Below, piece by piece: positions 43,225-55,089 of a stretch of DNA of 64,000 bases. Source of the stretch: Alligator mississippiensis (taxonomy: Eukaryota > Chordata > Crocodylia > Alligatoridae); assembly GCF_030867095.1 (NCBI RefSeq), contig NC_081828.1, forward strand, positions 206,545,978 through 206,609,977, read 5' to 3'. Each line of letters begins with the position of its first letter. Position 1 is the first letter of the stretch. A program made the position numbers and the translations under genes. The notes under the pieces are model-generated. The model saw nothing but the letters and a program-made list of their open reading frames with translations. It was not told the origin of the DNA and made no database searches.

Positions 43225-43680
43225 ATAATCCTGCCTCCAACCCCACCAGATGAACTGCCGCCACACCGGACCCAGAGGGGACCGCCTGAACCCCTCCTCT
43301 GCACCGGATGGACTTCACTTCGAGAGGATTCTTCAGCAATGGACGACCCCGCTCCACCCGAAGAGGACCCCCGCGATGAGACTCTCTACGGACTGAGACA
43401 CTTTCGTTGAACCACTTCCTCCACAATTGCGGACCATTGTAATGGGCTCATGTGTATCTATCTTCTTTCTCTCTCAGCATCACAAACCCTCCCCACCCCC
43501 CCTTCCCCTTCCCCTTCCCCCCCCACCGCCACCCCCCCGGCTTAGTTGGCTAACATTGTATTTTCTGTAACCTAGTTGCGTTCCCCTCCTCACCCCCATC
43601 CCTCTAATGTTAGTCCCTCGCTCGGGCAATATGTATTTGCCTACCGGCCTTGTCATCTTTTTTGGATTCACAATCCTAAA
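43225..43680. other. CpG-bearing, pyrimidine-rich block of unknown origin
   Basis: A sharply bounded 450-bp block keeps many CpGs (GCCGCC, CGCGATG, TCGCTCGGGC) in CpG-poor surroundings. It has a long C/T tract at 43,486-43,545 (G-rich on the minus strand). A 69-codon plus-strand frame (43,201-43,410) ends in an acidic segment MDDPAPPEEDPRDETLYGL but has no recognised relative. It could be a young insertion, a non-coding exon with promoter, or a retroposed transcript. No terminal repeats were found. Confidence 0.4.
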
Positions 43681-45700
43681 CATTTATTAATTCATATTCA
43701 GAGGAAATGTAAACCTGAAGCAAAAGAAAAGCTATTCAGGAATAGTTTACAAAAATAGCTGTTCTTGAGTAATCCCACAGATAGGCCAGCCTGATGTACT
43801 TGGGGTCCTGAACACTTAACATACTTAGTCCTGTCTCGATATGCAAAAGGTTTGTTTCTCAGTAGAGTTAGTTTAATGCGACTGAAAAGCTTTCATTAAA
43901 TGCTCATTAAGACGCAGATTAAGTTGCCTGAAGATGTGTTAGTTGGGCTATTCTCCCTGCTAAGCTTTACTTTTTATTAGACTGGCACCTGTAAAAGACG
44001 GAGGCTGTTGTCTACACTGGGATTTTTAAATTTGTTAACACCTAGCACGCTTTAAATCCTGACCAGGGGAAGGTCTTTATGACAATTTCTGGGGTGCGGA
44101 TACATACCCAAATGAGCCAAAATGAAACCTACATAATTCATTAGATATATGTTAGTGAACAATCATTGCCTTGATTTGGATTTGAACCAGTGTAACAAAA
44201 AAGAAGGTATCTATATCTCATTAACAGCTCCTTGAGTCATTGTAGTCCTCATTATTTTTGTTACCCAGGATTGTTTTTAGAGGTATAATGATACAACGGT
44301 ATTTACACACCAGTTCTCATTTTCCTTTAATGGTTTCCATAACAAGATCATTTTCCCTAACTGGCTGATTTAAGACAGCATCCCATCTTCAAGCTCACTC
44401 TTGTTTTGGCAGCTCATTGTATATGAGTCTATCACTTTGTCACAGAGCACATCAAGATGAGTTTAGATGTTTTTAAGTAAAAAATTGCAAAATATGCCTT
44501 GTTCAGATTGTCACACCAGGGTCTGTTACAGGCTGAAACCAACTGTGCAAGCACTAGAAACATTGCTGGAAGTTGGAGTTTATATCTTCAATTTGCAGTT
44601 GTAAGGGAGTCCTGCCTTGAAGGGCAAAAAGGAGTGTGTTTTTTTTTTCAGTGTTCTCAGCTCAGTCACATTAGCTGAACAGGAATTAAGTATGCCCAAC
44701 CCTTGGTTACATCCAGCCTAAACTAAACCTGCTACAAAAGGTTTGTTCTGACATGGAGACGACCCATATTAGGCCAAACAGACGAATAACAGACAAATAG
44801 ACAAATGATATTAGCTAGATTAGGCTAAATCTGCCTTTGGAAAGTTTTGCTGGTAGAGCTATAATGATACACAGTACCTGCAAAATACTCCTAGGGCGGA
44901 CACAGCTTATCACTGGAAAAACCGTGCCCTGGTTGGTATAGCTGAGTCCAGCCTCCCCTCCCGCCAGTCCTGCAGCGGCACTGGCCAAAGCATGTTTTGT
45001 GCCGGCACAACTGCCACAACGTATCTTTTACCAGCATTAGACCCGAGACCGCGTTGTCCTCCTCATACCCCTAACAGTCATGCCAGGAAAAAACTTCAGT
45101 GTGGACCTGGCCTTTTGAGAAAGTGATAGTGGAAACAAGACACTGTAATTTTTCCTTCGATGCAACTAGTGGGGGTAAAACCTTGGTGGCACTTGTCCCG
45201 TTCACCTAGCCCACATTAAAAACTACCTGTGCCTTGTCCTCACCGGGATTTTACGTGGAGATAACCACAGCAGTGTTTTGGGGGGGGACGACACTGTTTT
45301 TGTTGTGATGGAGACATAACCCGTAACTCAAGCATCTAAAAACTGAACTACAGGTGTTAAATTATATCAGTGCTGATATTGAGTGAATAACCACTTAATG
45401 ACATGAAAAGTAGGTAAGTCAGTCAAGCTAATGTCATCGAAAAAAATAAAATAAAACTTTTTTCCTAGCATGGGCAAGACCTAACCACTCAAGTTACCTT
45501 GTTTGAAGCCGAATTAGCCGACTGGCCGGGAGCTGATGGGAGAGGCTAAGAATACAAAGGTTTAACTGGAGAGACTGCTTTTCAATCAATTTGGGTTTAG
45601 ATTAGTATCCAGGAGAGGGCCAAAGAACGCCCACTTTTTTCCCCCTCTATCCTCTTGGCCAGACCCGGCCCTAAAGCGGTACATTTAAAAAAAATGAGAA
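43681..45700. other. Upstream flank of KMT2C promoter
   Basis: No gene is seen. The stretch 44,170-44,460 (ATTAACAGCTCC, GGTTTCCATAACAAG and similar) has no repeat hallmarks and could be conserved non-coding DNA. Near 44,930-45,115, GTGCCGGCACAAC and CAGTGTGGACCTGGCC suggest a decayed MITE. Confidence 0.4.
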
Positions 45701-45956
45701 CAAAACACCTCTCTGCAAAAGTCAGGCCCTCGATGGTAATGTTCCGCGGGTCTCCCGGGTCCGGGCATCGGCTGGGGCTTTCAGTGGCTCCCCCGGAGAG
45801 GCCGGGCAAAGCCCTTGGGCAGCTTGAGAGGGAGCGGGGGAAGCCGGGGTTGGTCGCCTCTCTGCTCCGGCAGCTCGCGTCCCCACCCCCGGCAGCGTCA
45901 CGTCGGGACGCGGGGCTGGCTGCACTGTGGCGGGGAAGGGGGAGCCGGGCCGGGGC

Positions 45957-45984
45957 GGCGAGGCGAGGCGAGGCGAGGCGAGGC
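45957..45984. repeat. (AGGCG)n pentanucleotide run
   Basis: Four perfect AGGCG units (45,961-45,980) with partial units on each side lie in the promoter island. Confidence 0.95.
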
Positions 45985-46148
45985 CTGGATGCGGTGGCGC
46001 CGACGGCAGGCATCGCCGCGGCGGCCCCACGCGCGCCCCGGGAGGCCGGCGGGTGCCGCGTGCGCCCCGTCGGGGCTGTCAAAACTTCCTCCCCGCCCTG
46101 CCCGGCTCCTCCCCGGCCCGGGGGCTCCGCCAGGGGGCAGGGCGCGGG

Positions 46149-46187
46149 ATGAAGCGGCCGCCGCAGCCGGGCAGCGCCGCAGCCTGA
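46149..46187 (+). other. Upstream ORF 1 (12 codons)
   Basis: ATG at 46,149 is followed by MKRPPQPGSAAA and TGA at 46,185-46,187. It matters only if transcription starts upstream of it. Confidence 0.4.
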
Positions 46188-46230
46188 GTCCGTGCGGGGC
46201 TGTGCCGGGTGCGGTGCGGGGCGCCCGGCG

Positions 46231-46386
46231 ATGCTCGGCGGAGGAGGAGGCGGCGGCGGAGGCGGAGGTGAAGCGCAGAGGCGCTGCGGGAGCAGGAGGA
46301 GCGTCGGGATCCGCGCTGCTGCCGCCGCCGCCGCCGCCGCCAGCCTGGTCGTCCCCCGCGCCCGCCCGCCCCGCGCGTCCCGCTGA
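46231..46386 (+). other. Upstream ORF 2 (51 codons) ending 8 nt before KMT2C
   Basis: ATG at 46,231 opens a frame of a Gly run, an Arg-rich middle and an Ala run, ending in TGA at 46,384-46,386. Only 8 nt separate it from the KMT2C ATG, so translation of this frame could limit or feed reinitiation at the main start. The peptide is a product of GGC/GCC triplet repeats and need not have its own function. Confidence 0.45.
46321..46341. repeat. (GCC)7 triplet run in the 5-prime UTR
   Basis: Seven perfect GCC units lie about 55 nt upstream of the start codon. Further GGC/GGA triplets lie at 46,238-46,268, and GCC/GCG runs continue into the coding exon. Confidence 0.9.
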
Positions 46387-46394
46387 CGGGCGGC

Positions 46395-46588
46395 ATGGCC
46401 GAGCCGCGCGCCCTCGCCGCCGCCGCCGCCGCCGCGCCGCCCCCGCCGCCAGAGCCCTCGCCCGAGCCCTCGCCGCCGCCGCCCGAGCCCGGAGCTCCCC
46501 CCGCCGCCGCCGCGGCAGCCGCAGACAAAAGACCTCGGGGCCGGCCTCGCAAAGATGGCGCTTCCCCTTTCCAGAGAGCCAGAAAGAA
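46395..46588 (+). CDS. KMT2C: KMT2C (MLL3) exon 1, N-terminus with first AT-hook
   Basis: KMT2C is the large nuclear methyltransferase that monomethylates histone H3 lysine 4 at enhancers within the COMPASS-like complex; its SET and PHD domains lie in later exons outside this window. This exon encodes 64 codons plus two bases. Residues 44-64, DKRPRGRPRKDGASPFQRAR and K, match the vertebrate KMT2C N-terminus as I know it. RPRGRPRK is the first AT-hook (core PRGRP, residues 47-51), a minor-groove DNA binder. Residues 1-43 are Ala/Pro/Glu low complexity and differ from the human MSSEEDKSVEQ start, although EPGAP is shared. The ATG has G at -3 and +4. The exon stops after two bases of the final Lys codon, the same phase as in human. 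Confidence 0.95.
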
Positions 46589-46594
46589 GTAAGT
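46589..46594 (+). other. KMT2C: Splice donor of KMT2C exon 1
   Basis: GTAAGT follows AAAGAA, a near-consensus donor. If not spliced, the frame meets TAA at once, since the G completes a Lys codon and TAA follows. Confidence 0.93.
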
Positions 46595-48829
46595 TGCGCG
46601 CCGCGGCCCCCGCGCCCCGCCGGGCCCCGCTCCCTCCCCGCCGCGCTTCGGGGGCGGTCGCCCGCCCGCCCCCGCTCCCCGCCCCCGCCAGCCGCGCGGC
46701 GCGGGGCAGCGCCGGGCCCCGCTCCTGCCCGGGGGTGACGACAGGGACACGTCACAGCTGGGTATGACGTCGCGCGGAGCAGGAAGCGGGGCAGAGTCGG
46801 TGTCGGGGGGGCACTTGACTCGGCCCCTCGCAGGTCTGGGGCCACAGACTGCGCGGGGAGCAAGGGAGCGGTGGGGGGGGGGTGTCCCATGCCATCCAGT
46901 AGCAGGAGGGAATATTTCTTCCCTCATCTTTCCAGGGTGTGGGGTTGAGTCCTCCCGAGTCGATAAGTCCAGGCAGAAGTCTTTTGAGTTTTGCACCGGT
47001 CCCTGGAGAACCGTTTGGGGTTTGGGGGCTCGCGTCTTGGCGTAGCTTTTCGTCCCTTTTCAGTCTCTGCTTTGTCAAAGCGACGCTAATTTCCCCATAG
47101 CGAGAATTTCACGGAGGTGCCCTGTTGTTGCTCCCGCCGTCCGGCACCGACCCACTCGTGTGCCTCACGCTTGGGTGTGAACCTTGCAGTTTCGTGTAGA
47201 CGTGTAAATTCCCAGTGTCGTACGCAGGACGCGTGAGGTGACTTGGTTGATAAAACTGAAAAATAGTTTGAGGTGAAACTCTGAATGCTGCACGCTTGGT
47301 CTGAACGCTGCACACGCTGTGCCTACCGCTACAGGCTATAAACACGTGAAATAACTCATTTTAAGAACAGCGTTATTTGGGGACATAGTTTGTTCTTCTA
47401 CGCCAGACTGAGATTGTTTCCACGCTTCATGAAAGCGGAGCCTCAGTGTAATTTCTTTTTCACTTAAATTTCTGCTCTTAGAGAGAGGCTTTCAAATCGG
47501 GCTGGGGTAATTTAGACTTGTTCTTCCAAAAATGACTACCTTTAACATGAGCATTAATGTAGAGCACGGCTGTGCCAGTGCCTGAGAGCTGGAAGCAAAA
47601 TGAGCAAAAAAACAAAAGTGAAAGCTGAACTTAATTGGCCTCATAATTCTCAAGTAGTGTATGAATGAAATGCAAAAACAAACGGTGTTTTGTTTTTCCC
47701 TATATCCATCCTTCTCTGTGGTTTGATCCTGCAGGATTGCGGCCTCAGATATAACCCCGCAAGTAACCACCTTTTCTAAAAATAGGATTTTGTTGTTGGT
47801 CATCATGATCCCCTGTGTATAACTGAGTAGATGACTGTTGGGCTCTTCTAAGCACCTGTGTTTCTGGGAGGAAAGATGTCTCTTTCTGAAGTAGCTTAGT
47901 TTTAGTGTTTCAACCTGCGCAGTATCGTTTAACGTTAAGATCAGCCCGGTGCAAGCAAAACAAAAAAATGAGTGAAAATGAAGTTTCTGCCGGCTTTTGT
48001 CCAAGTGTGTAGATCCTCTTCTCTCTCAGGCTTCCTAGTTGGATTAATATGCCTCATATAAACTAGATAAAAGAGCATATGTTCAAGCATTTTCTGTACC
48101 ATAACCACATGTCTAAATGACTATCAGCCAATCGGATCGTTCACCCGCTTTATCCCATTATAGAAAATGTTCCAGGGACGGTTTAGTCGGATGCATAAGT
48201 GTATGATATTAAAAAAGCATAGCCGAACTAAACACATTTCTGAGTTAAGGGTGACAGCCTTGGAGATTGGTATTTGAAAACCAGTGTAGCTTAGTATAGT
48301 TCACCTCCTCACAGACCATATCTTTAAATGGATTATTAAGATAGTCTTCTGTTTGCCTGTAAAATTTCCCTCTGCGAGGTGCTCATAACCCTCAACTTGT
48401 CCTGAAACCTCACAAAAGTAGGCCCTTTTTTTTTTTTTAAAGGACTACAGACATTGCCAAGCTGGCAGACACCTATTTAATTCCGTCTAGCCTGGCATCA
48501 TGCCCCTGGCAGCAGCAGTACCTGATTCTTCCCAGAAAGGCCGTGTATCCCCATAATGCACTGAGACAGTCGAACAGTTTCTGTGCAAGGAACACGGGAG
48601 GTTGCCTGTATGTGGTGAAGAGAGAATCAGCTTACACCGTGCTACAGGCAAGAGTCAGTGGTGCCAGTGCCCGGAGAATGGCTGTCTGTAGAGCAGTAAT
48701 CCAGGCCACCCTTTTTTTGGTTATAGCATCAGAGGCAATGGCAGAAGTAGCCCTGTTGCCCTGTCAGTGCTGTTGATTCAGGACTATGTCGGGTGAATAG
48801 ATGATGATGATTTGTATTACAGTTGTGTC
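46595..48829 (+). other. KMT2C: KMT2C intron 1, first part
   Basis: The GC-rich island shoulder runs to about 46,800, then ordinary intron sequence. Two CRE-like words, CGTCA (46,750-46,754) and TGACGTCG (46,765-46,772), lie 160-180 bp after the donor and may belong to the promoter. No exon 2 was recognised here or later in the window. Confidence 0.6.
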
Positions 48830-49475
48830 TAGAGGCCCGGATTTGCTCTGCTGTGTTAGATGCTGCACAAACATAACACAAATATGGTTCCCACCTGAAA
48901 GACTACAATCTAAATTTAAAATGCGACAACAGGTGGATGCAACAATTATATGGGGGGGAGCACAAGGGAAAGGTGATGCTTATGAATGGAACAAGAGGAA
49001 TAAGCAGTAGTCGCAGTGTCGTAGCTGCCACAGTCAGGAGTGATAAGTGTTTGTAGGGATTGCGGGAGAGGTAGGCTTTAAGGAAAGCTTAAAAGGAGAT
49101 AATGTTGTGGCCTTGAGTCTTCCCACGTGGATTGCCTTTCGTGCATATGGCATGATGGTGCCTGTCTACAAATGTGACAAATGGACCATCAAAGGCAGCT
49201 TTGTGGAGGGGCTGGAGTCTGAGGGATGAAAAGTAAAATGGGACTAGGCTAGGAAAGAAAGGCCTTAAAAGTGAAGGCAAATATCTTCCATTTGATCCGG
49301 TAAAAAAAGGAGGAGCTCGTGGAGGTGTGCAATGAGAAGCATGAGAAGCTCAGTCACGAATAGGAAGACCATATTTCTATCAAACTTTTGAATAGATGGC
49401 AGGATTGCATTAGTAAAGGCCGGAGCGGAGGGGATTGCAGAATGACAGAACCTGGAAAAAAGTGGCAGAAGGTAG
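48830..49475. mobile_element. Old interspersed repeat, left part
   Basis: The sequence from GATGCTGCACAAACATAAC through GACAACAGGTGGATGC, GGCCTTAAAAGTGAAGGC and TTGCATTAGTAAAGGCCGG-like wording follows a long-known amniote repeat read in one direction. Its continuation is at 50,330-50,560. The class is not known to me; no protein is encoded. Confidence 0.5.
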
Positions 49476-50330
49476 TGAAGGGTGACAGGGGGATGCAAAG
49501 CGGGCACAGAGGCACGGGAGCACCCCCTCCTTTAGTCCTGAGCAGCAGTCAAGGACATGTTATGTCCTTGAAGGTGGTAAGAATTGCCCCCCTTCCTTTC
49601 CCCTCTGTGACACATCCTGTCCCTTCTCATTTCCTCCCCTCCCCCATCCACTGCTGCTGCTGCTGCCTTCACTGTCCCTGTTGACCCAGGGACAGGGGGG
49701 GACTCCACTGTGCCCCGTCCCTCCCCAGCCAGTCTGGTGGGCCAGGCTCAGCTGAGGACAGCAGCAAGGGTGGGCAGTTTCCTCCTCCCTGTTCAGTCCC
49801 CCTGGGTGTCCTTGCCAGTCTGGGAGCAGGTGCGGGGAGGGGGGAGGGGGAGGGAGCTAGCCTGCTGCCACCACTGCTGCAGCTGCTGTGCCTGGCAGAT
49901 TTTGGCTCCCTGCATAGCCTGCCTGGAGTATAGCAGAAGTGGCTCTGGAGCCTCCCCCTCCCTACTCCCAAGGAATTGGGGACAGTGGTGGGGGTAGGGG
50001 AGGAAGATGATTACCTGATTGGGAGACTTAAATAAAAAAAAGTCCCCTGCTGCTGCTGCTGTTGCTGCTGTTCCTGCTGCAGGGTATACCTACTCTGCAG
50101 GGAAGGAGCTGGGAGCAGTGCTGGTGGCAGCTCCTGCATCCCCCTTTACAAAGTCCTGGATTTGCTCATGAAAGGTAGCATCTTCTTGGACACTCTTAGA
50201 TAGAGATACATGTCAGATGGCTAAACCAGTTAGTCTCTAAGGTGCCACCATGCACTACATTCTGCCTGATTTCAGACTAACACAGCTGACCGCCTCTGTG
50301 GAAAAGAATGCAAGTGGTATGAATGGTGGA
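49476..50330. mobile_element. GC-rich insertion in the repeat, with hairpin and CTG runs
   Basis: This block interrupts the repeat on either side. It contains a 10-bp-stem, 3-nt-loop hairpin (TCAAGGACAT, 49,549-49,558, with 49,562-49,571), CTG/TGC triplet runs at about 49,650-49,665 and 50,045-50,080, and G-rich tracts. Its right part (50,140-50,300) contains TTAGTCTCTAAGGTGCCACC and CAGACTAACACAGCTGACC, the recognisable 3-prime module of a very common reptile repeat. Two events are likely. Ends are not defined. Confidence 0.45.
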
Positions 50331-50560
50331 GAAAAGGCTGAATCCGACAGATCTTATACAGGAGAAATTGGCAATGTTCAGATACTGTTTTTACAAATGG
50401 GTTTTAGGAGAGGACTGAGTTGAAGATGTTGCCCAGTTTATGGGTCTGAGTGGCAGGGATGTGCTTAGAAAGAGGAAAGAATGGGACAATTTGGGGAGAA
50501 GGATTAAGGGCTTGGTTTGGCCATGTTAAGGCTGAGTTAACCACTGAATATCCATAAGCT
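50331..50560. mobile_element. Old interspersed repeat, right part
   Basis: GAGTTGAAGATGTTGCCCAG, GGTCTGAGTGGCAGGGATG and GGCTTGGTTTGGCCATGTTA resume the repeat interrupted at about 49,476, in the same orientation. Confidence 0.5.
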
Positions 50561-53500
50561 TGTATCAGAGCAGTACTGGCAGGTACAGTGCATTTTTTTT
50601 AATTACGTTTTAAACTATAAAGCCTTGTTAATTTCATCACACTGTAATTAGCACAGAAATGTTGGTCTCTTGCCACCTAGTTAAAATTTAGCAGCAGAGA
50701 CCTGTAGTGATGTGTCATTAATTATGGTCACAATCGTAACAACTCCATAACTAAGCTTTTGTCCAGACTTCTATTCTAGCCTTTGTTTCCAAGGCTTACC
50801 AATCTTTTAGTGGGTGTAATCTCATTTTTATTTAATTTAATTTTATTTTTTTTTTTTTGCACGCTGGTATTCTTTAAAACAAGGTAAGAAATTCACTTTT
50901 TCACAGAACTTGCAAATTCTCATGAAAAATCTTTTTGTATGCTGCTCAGTTCAACATATTTAAAGTTTAAATGTCCTTGAATGTTTCACTACATGTTCTA
51001 GCTCGTTTCAGCAGCAGTAAGTTTTTGCAAGTTTCCAGACTTTAGACATGCAAATAGTTTTACAGACACGTACATTTGGAGTATTTGTAAGGACGTAATT
51101 ATTTTAAGAATTGTTATCATTAGTTTGAGTGCACCCACTTTGGAATGAGCCAGCATTTACAGATAGCCACATTTACTTCAGACAAGCCTTCATACAATTA
51201 TTTAGTTATGTTTCTTTGGTTCTTCCTCTTTCCCCTACCTGCTGCCATGGTCATACCATTGCTTTCCCTTGCCTCTGTGTGCTCTTTATTCATTTGCAAA
51301 TGCTCATTTTTAACACCATAAACATGTTTTTAAAAACAAGTAGGCCAAAAATATATACTTAAAGTAAATTGGAGTAGAGAATGGGGAAAGGCACAACTTC
51401 TCCTAGCAGGAGTGGAGTCCTTACATGGCTGGACTTTGTACAGCCATTTTCTAGCTGAATTAAGTTACTAAGCTTTTGATTCTCAGTTATGAGTACAATT
51501 TTGTGATGAGTGAATACTAGAATTGTTATACATATTTGAGTTTTGTAACTATTTTATTTCATGGACAGAGTTATTAGGCTATTGATCAGTGTGTGTGTTT
51601 AGCATGTGTGCACACGTGCATGGGAATTGGGTGCAAAGCTTGGAGTCAGATTTGTTTATGTAACCTTAACTCATAATTTCCATAGCTTAAAAACAACCAA
51701 CACTTTCAAATGATGCCTGTTATGAGATCTCCAATGTTGCAAATAGCTGTATTAGCCGTTTGTTTATTAATGTTTTGCATACTGTACGGTGAAGTTTGGT
51801 AGTACCTTCCATCTGTGGGTCTGCAGACGTTACTGAATTAGTCATCAGAACACGGTGAACAAGGGGCATGTTATCCCCATTGGGCGCATGGGGAGGCTGT
51901 GCCACAGGTAGGAATAGAAATAAAACCAGTCACTTTTAATTTTTTTCCCTGGTGTTTTGAGGCCTCTGGCACATTACACTTAAGATGTTACCTGGCCACA
52001 CACAAATTAATGGCGTGATACAACAAGGAGTAGGCCACAACGTTACTACATGTTTTTTGTGTAATAACTTTGTGGCTGGTTCCTATTATGGTGTTTATTG
52101 AATGTGTGGCCAGGCTGGGGCTCCCAGCTGCAGTGTGCACCCCCATGGGAGGTTGCTATTTGCTGGTGCAAGGGGAGCTCTGGATCGTAATCTGGGGCTC
52201 CCCCTGCAGCGGCAATAAGGCCACATGTGGCATGGCAGGAAGTGTGATTGTGGGTATCATGTATCAGATCCTGTGGTGCCTATACTTGCATGTCTGCCAG
52301 GGGCCTGAGGGAGCCACAGGACTATTATTCTACAACATGTTTTATGGTAGGGGAGGTTCGTTAGGATTAAGATTGGAGGCTTCTCCAAATTATAAACCGA
52401 AGGATTATGTGCCTCAGCCTTGCTGAGCTTTTGCGGATGTTACTTTAGCAAAATATGTTAAGGTGGGTTTACTAAGATTAGGAAATATCAATAATTGAAA
52501 CTACACAACTACACTTCAGAATAAACCAAGAATATTTTGTGCTCCAGCACACTCGCCTTTTCATTGTTTTTGTTCACATGCTCACTCACTCGACTTGGTG
52601 ATATGCAGTGGGGTCTCGGAGTCATTGAGTAAGAGTCTCCCCTGCTTCAGTAATCTGCGCTATTGAAATCTGACATCGCACTTTGAACTTTTTCCTTGGT
52701 AGGTATTAAAGGAATATTACAAAGCATCACTGTTTGTACTACAGTACAGAGGTTGCTTAGTTCATCAGATGATGTAATCAATTGGTTTGGGTATTTGCTG
52801 CCATGGTAATTCTGAAAGTAAGTTTTAATACCATGGGTACTTCCTTGCAAAACAAAACAAGATAAAGTAGAAATCATCTTAAAATTCAGGACAATCATTG
52901 ATTTGAAAGACAAAGAGCATGTAGAATGCACTCCGTTGCCTGAAACATGGGTTCTTTTTAAAATGCTGGGCAAGTGTTAGATGTTAAAGTTCCCAAGGAC
53001 CTCTTGTCAGACCTTTATACAGCATTAAGTCCTATATATATATATTGGCTTGTTAGCTTAAAACATTCGTAACATTGTATATAAATGGTGTACTATGTTT
53101 TATTACTGAGTAGAGTCTAGGCTTTTGAGAACAAAGATAATTGACTCTGCTTTCATAGGTGAAACAGAATGACTTAATAGCAAGCATAGCTCAAATCAGC
53201 TCAGAATATGCAAAAAGCAAGAATATTAATAACTCTTCTTTAATTCAGGAAGTATTTTAAAACTAAAGCCAAACTATTGCCAGTTTCCCCAAAATAACAA
53301 ACAAGCGCTGATGTGCAGTATACTTATTAAGATCTAATTTTTGTTGGTGAAGAACCACCTGCTATTCTTTAAAATGGTAATGAAAGTTTTGATAACGTTT
53401 GTTGTTTCCTTAAGGCAAAAAGTAACTAGCCTGATGCCTTAATTAGGCTGAAAACAGAAGAAATCAGAATTAAGCAATTTACTTTTTTCTTGATTTAATC

Positions 53501-55089
53501 TATCTTGCCTATTTACATCTTACCAATCTCTGTGGTATCTGAGCACTGTACAACATTGTAACAAAAAAAGCTAATTTTCATAAATTTATTGTACTTGCTT
53601 TATTCCTTCCTGTCCCTTGCCACTTGCTTCTGTGCACCTTCTCTGTCTTTCTGTGCTTTGGTTGTTGTCTTTTTCCCTCCACCCTTCTAACAGTGAGGTC
53701 TTCTAAATTCTTCTATTTATTTTCTGTCTGGTCCACTATCACTGTGATGTGCCCTCCTGCTGACAAGGGCTTCCCCCCCATAACCTGTCTGTTCTAGTCT
53801 CTCTGACCCGCAGAGGAAGAGGGTCTATGTATAGCATTCTCTTTCATGCTTGGGCCTCAAGGCTTTGACTGTGCAAACACAGAATATGCATAATTTTACT
53901 CATATGAGTAAACTTAAAAGCTTAAATGTTTGCAGTATTGGATCTTAGGTGTCTGCCCACTTTTTAAAAGGGTGTTCCACCTCCACCCCCCAAAACAGGG
54001 GGCTGTTAATCACAGGTAGGAGAATAATGTTGATTTGCCTAGATACATCATAGTAAATACAACGGAGCCTTGTCTCCAAGAGGATTTTACAGTTACATAG
54101 TAAATACATGTGGGATATCCAGCTGTGGGAGAAAAAAGTAGGCAGTGGACATAGTCTAGGGCTCCAGTATTGCAAATGCTTAAGCACAGGCGTAACTTTA
54201 TTCATATGAATAACCTCATTGCATTCCTGTGAGTAAAGTTAATAATGCACATGCTTAAATGTGTTTGTAACCAATGTCTTAGGACAAGGCCACGGGCTTT
54301 TTCCTGTAAGGTGTGTTTTTTTTCACAAACGATAATATCGTATTGACTCTTTCTCTCGCATCCTAGTAGAAACAAGTCTCTAGTTTTTATCATAAAGTAA
54401 GAACTATGCAATCAACACTGTACTTAACTTTGTCTAGCTGCCTCACAATAAAACTGCAGAGCCTTGTCTCTGTTTTGATTTCACACTAGGCTAGCTATCA
54501 TATGGTAGTTATCCATTTAAAAAATGTGCCTTTTTGGCAATGAAGATATGGCCTCTGTGCTGCTTGTACAGCTGTCCTCCTCCCACCAAAGCCAGAGACT
54601 GTACTTAATTTCAGACTGCTTTTGTCTGGGAGGTGCAGTTAAAACAGAATGAAGCGGTTCATCTATTAAGTAGTGTTTCATGTAGGGGGTGCACGGTTGT
54701 ACTGGCTACTAGGAGAATTCTAGGTGAAGCGCAGGCTGTTGTGTTTGACCTATACGTCCCTATTTGTTTGGGGACCTGTTTTATTGGAACAATGCCTTCC
54801 ACCCTCTAGGTGATTCCATGGCAGATGTGATCATCTGTGGTGCTCAGATTTCCATCCCTCTGGTCAAAATGTGACAGCTGGCAGCATGACATTTTAGGGG
54901 CAGGGAAAGCAATATTGGAAGCTGTACTGAAGGCTGTAATGTAACAATTAGGGAGGTTTTACTATTGAGGATTTGTTATGTGTAGTTATAAGTTGATTTA
55001 TTGTAGATTCATGTTTCCTTTTGCAAAAGTTTGGGGTTTAAAGAGGAGCAACTGCAAATATACTTACATTCAATGAATAATATTTATTT
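50561..55089 (+). other. KMT2C: KMT2C intron 1, middle part
   Basis: No exon is seen. There is a T/A-rich tract at 50,822-50,862 and a short TA run at about 53,032-53,046. Around 54,175-54,260 lies a decayed AATGCTTAAGCACAGGCG repeat scrap related to 2,515-2,600. Confidence 0.5.

Larger units (their letters stand above)
45701..46800 (+). promoter_or_regulatory. KMT2C: KMT2C CpG-island promoter and 5-prime UTR
   Basis: A dense CpG island encloses exon 1. It lacks a TATA box near the start codon and holds many GC-box-like GGGCGG/CCGCCC words, typical of a housekeeping vertebrate promoter with dispersed starts. The transcription start cannot be placed from sequence alone. Long antisense frames here are GC artefacts. 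Confidence 0.8.

Noticed and set aside
45597-47078. Long frames (over 300 codons) on both strands around the KMT2C promoter
   Set aside because: CpG-island composition suppresses stop codons. Only the 46,395 frame matches a known protein and ends in a splice donor.
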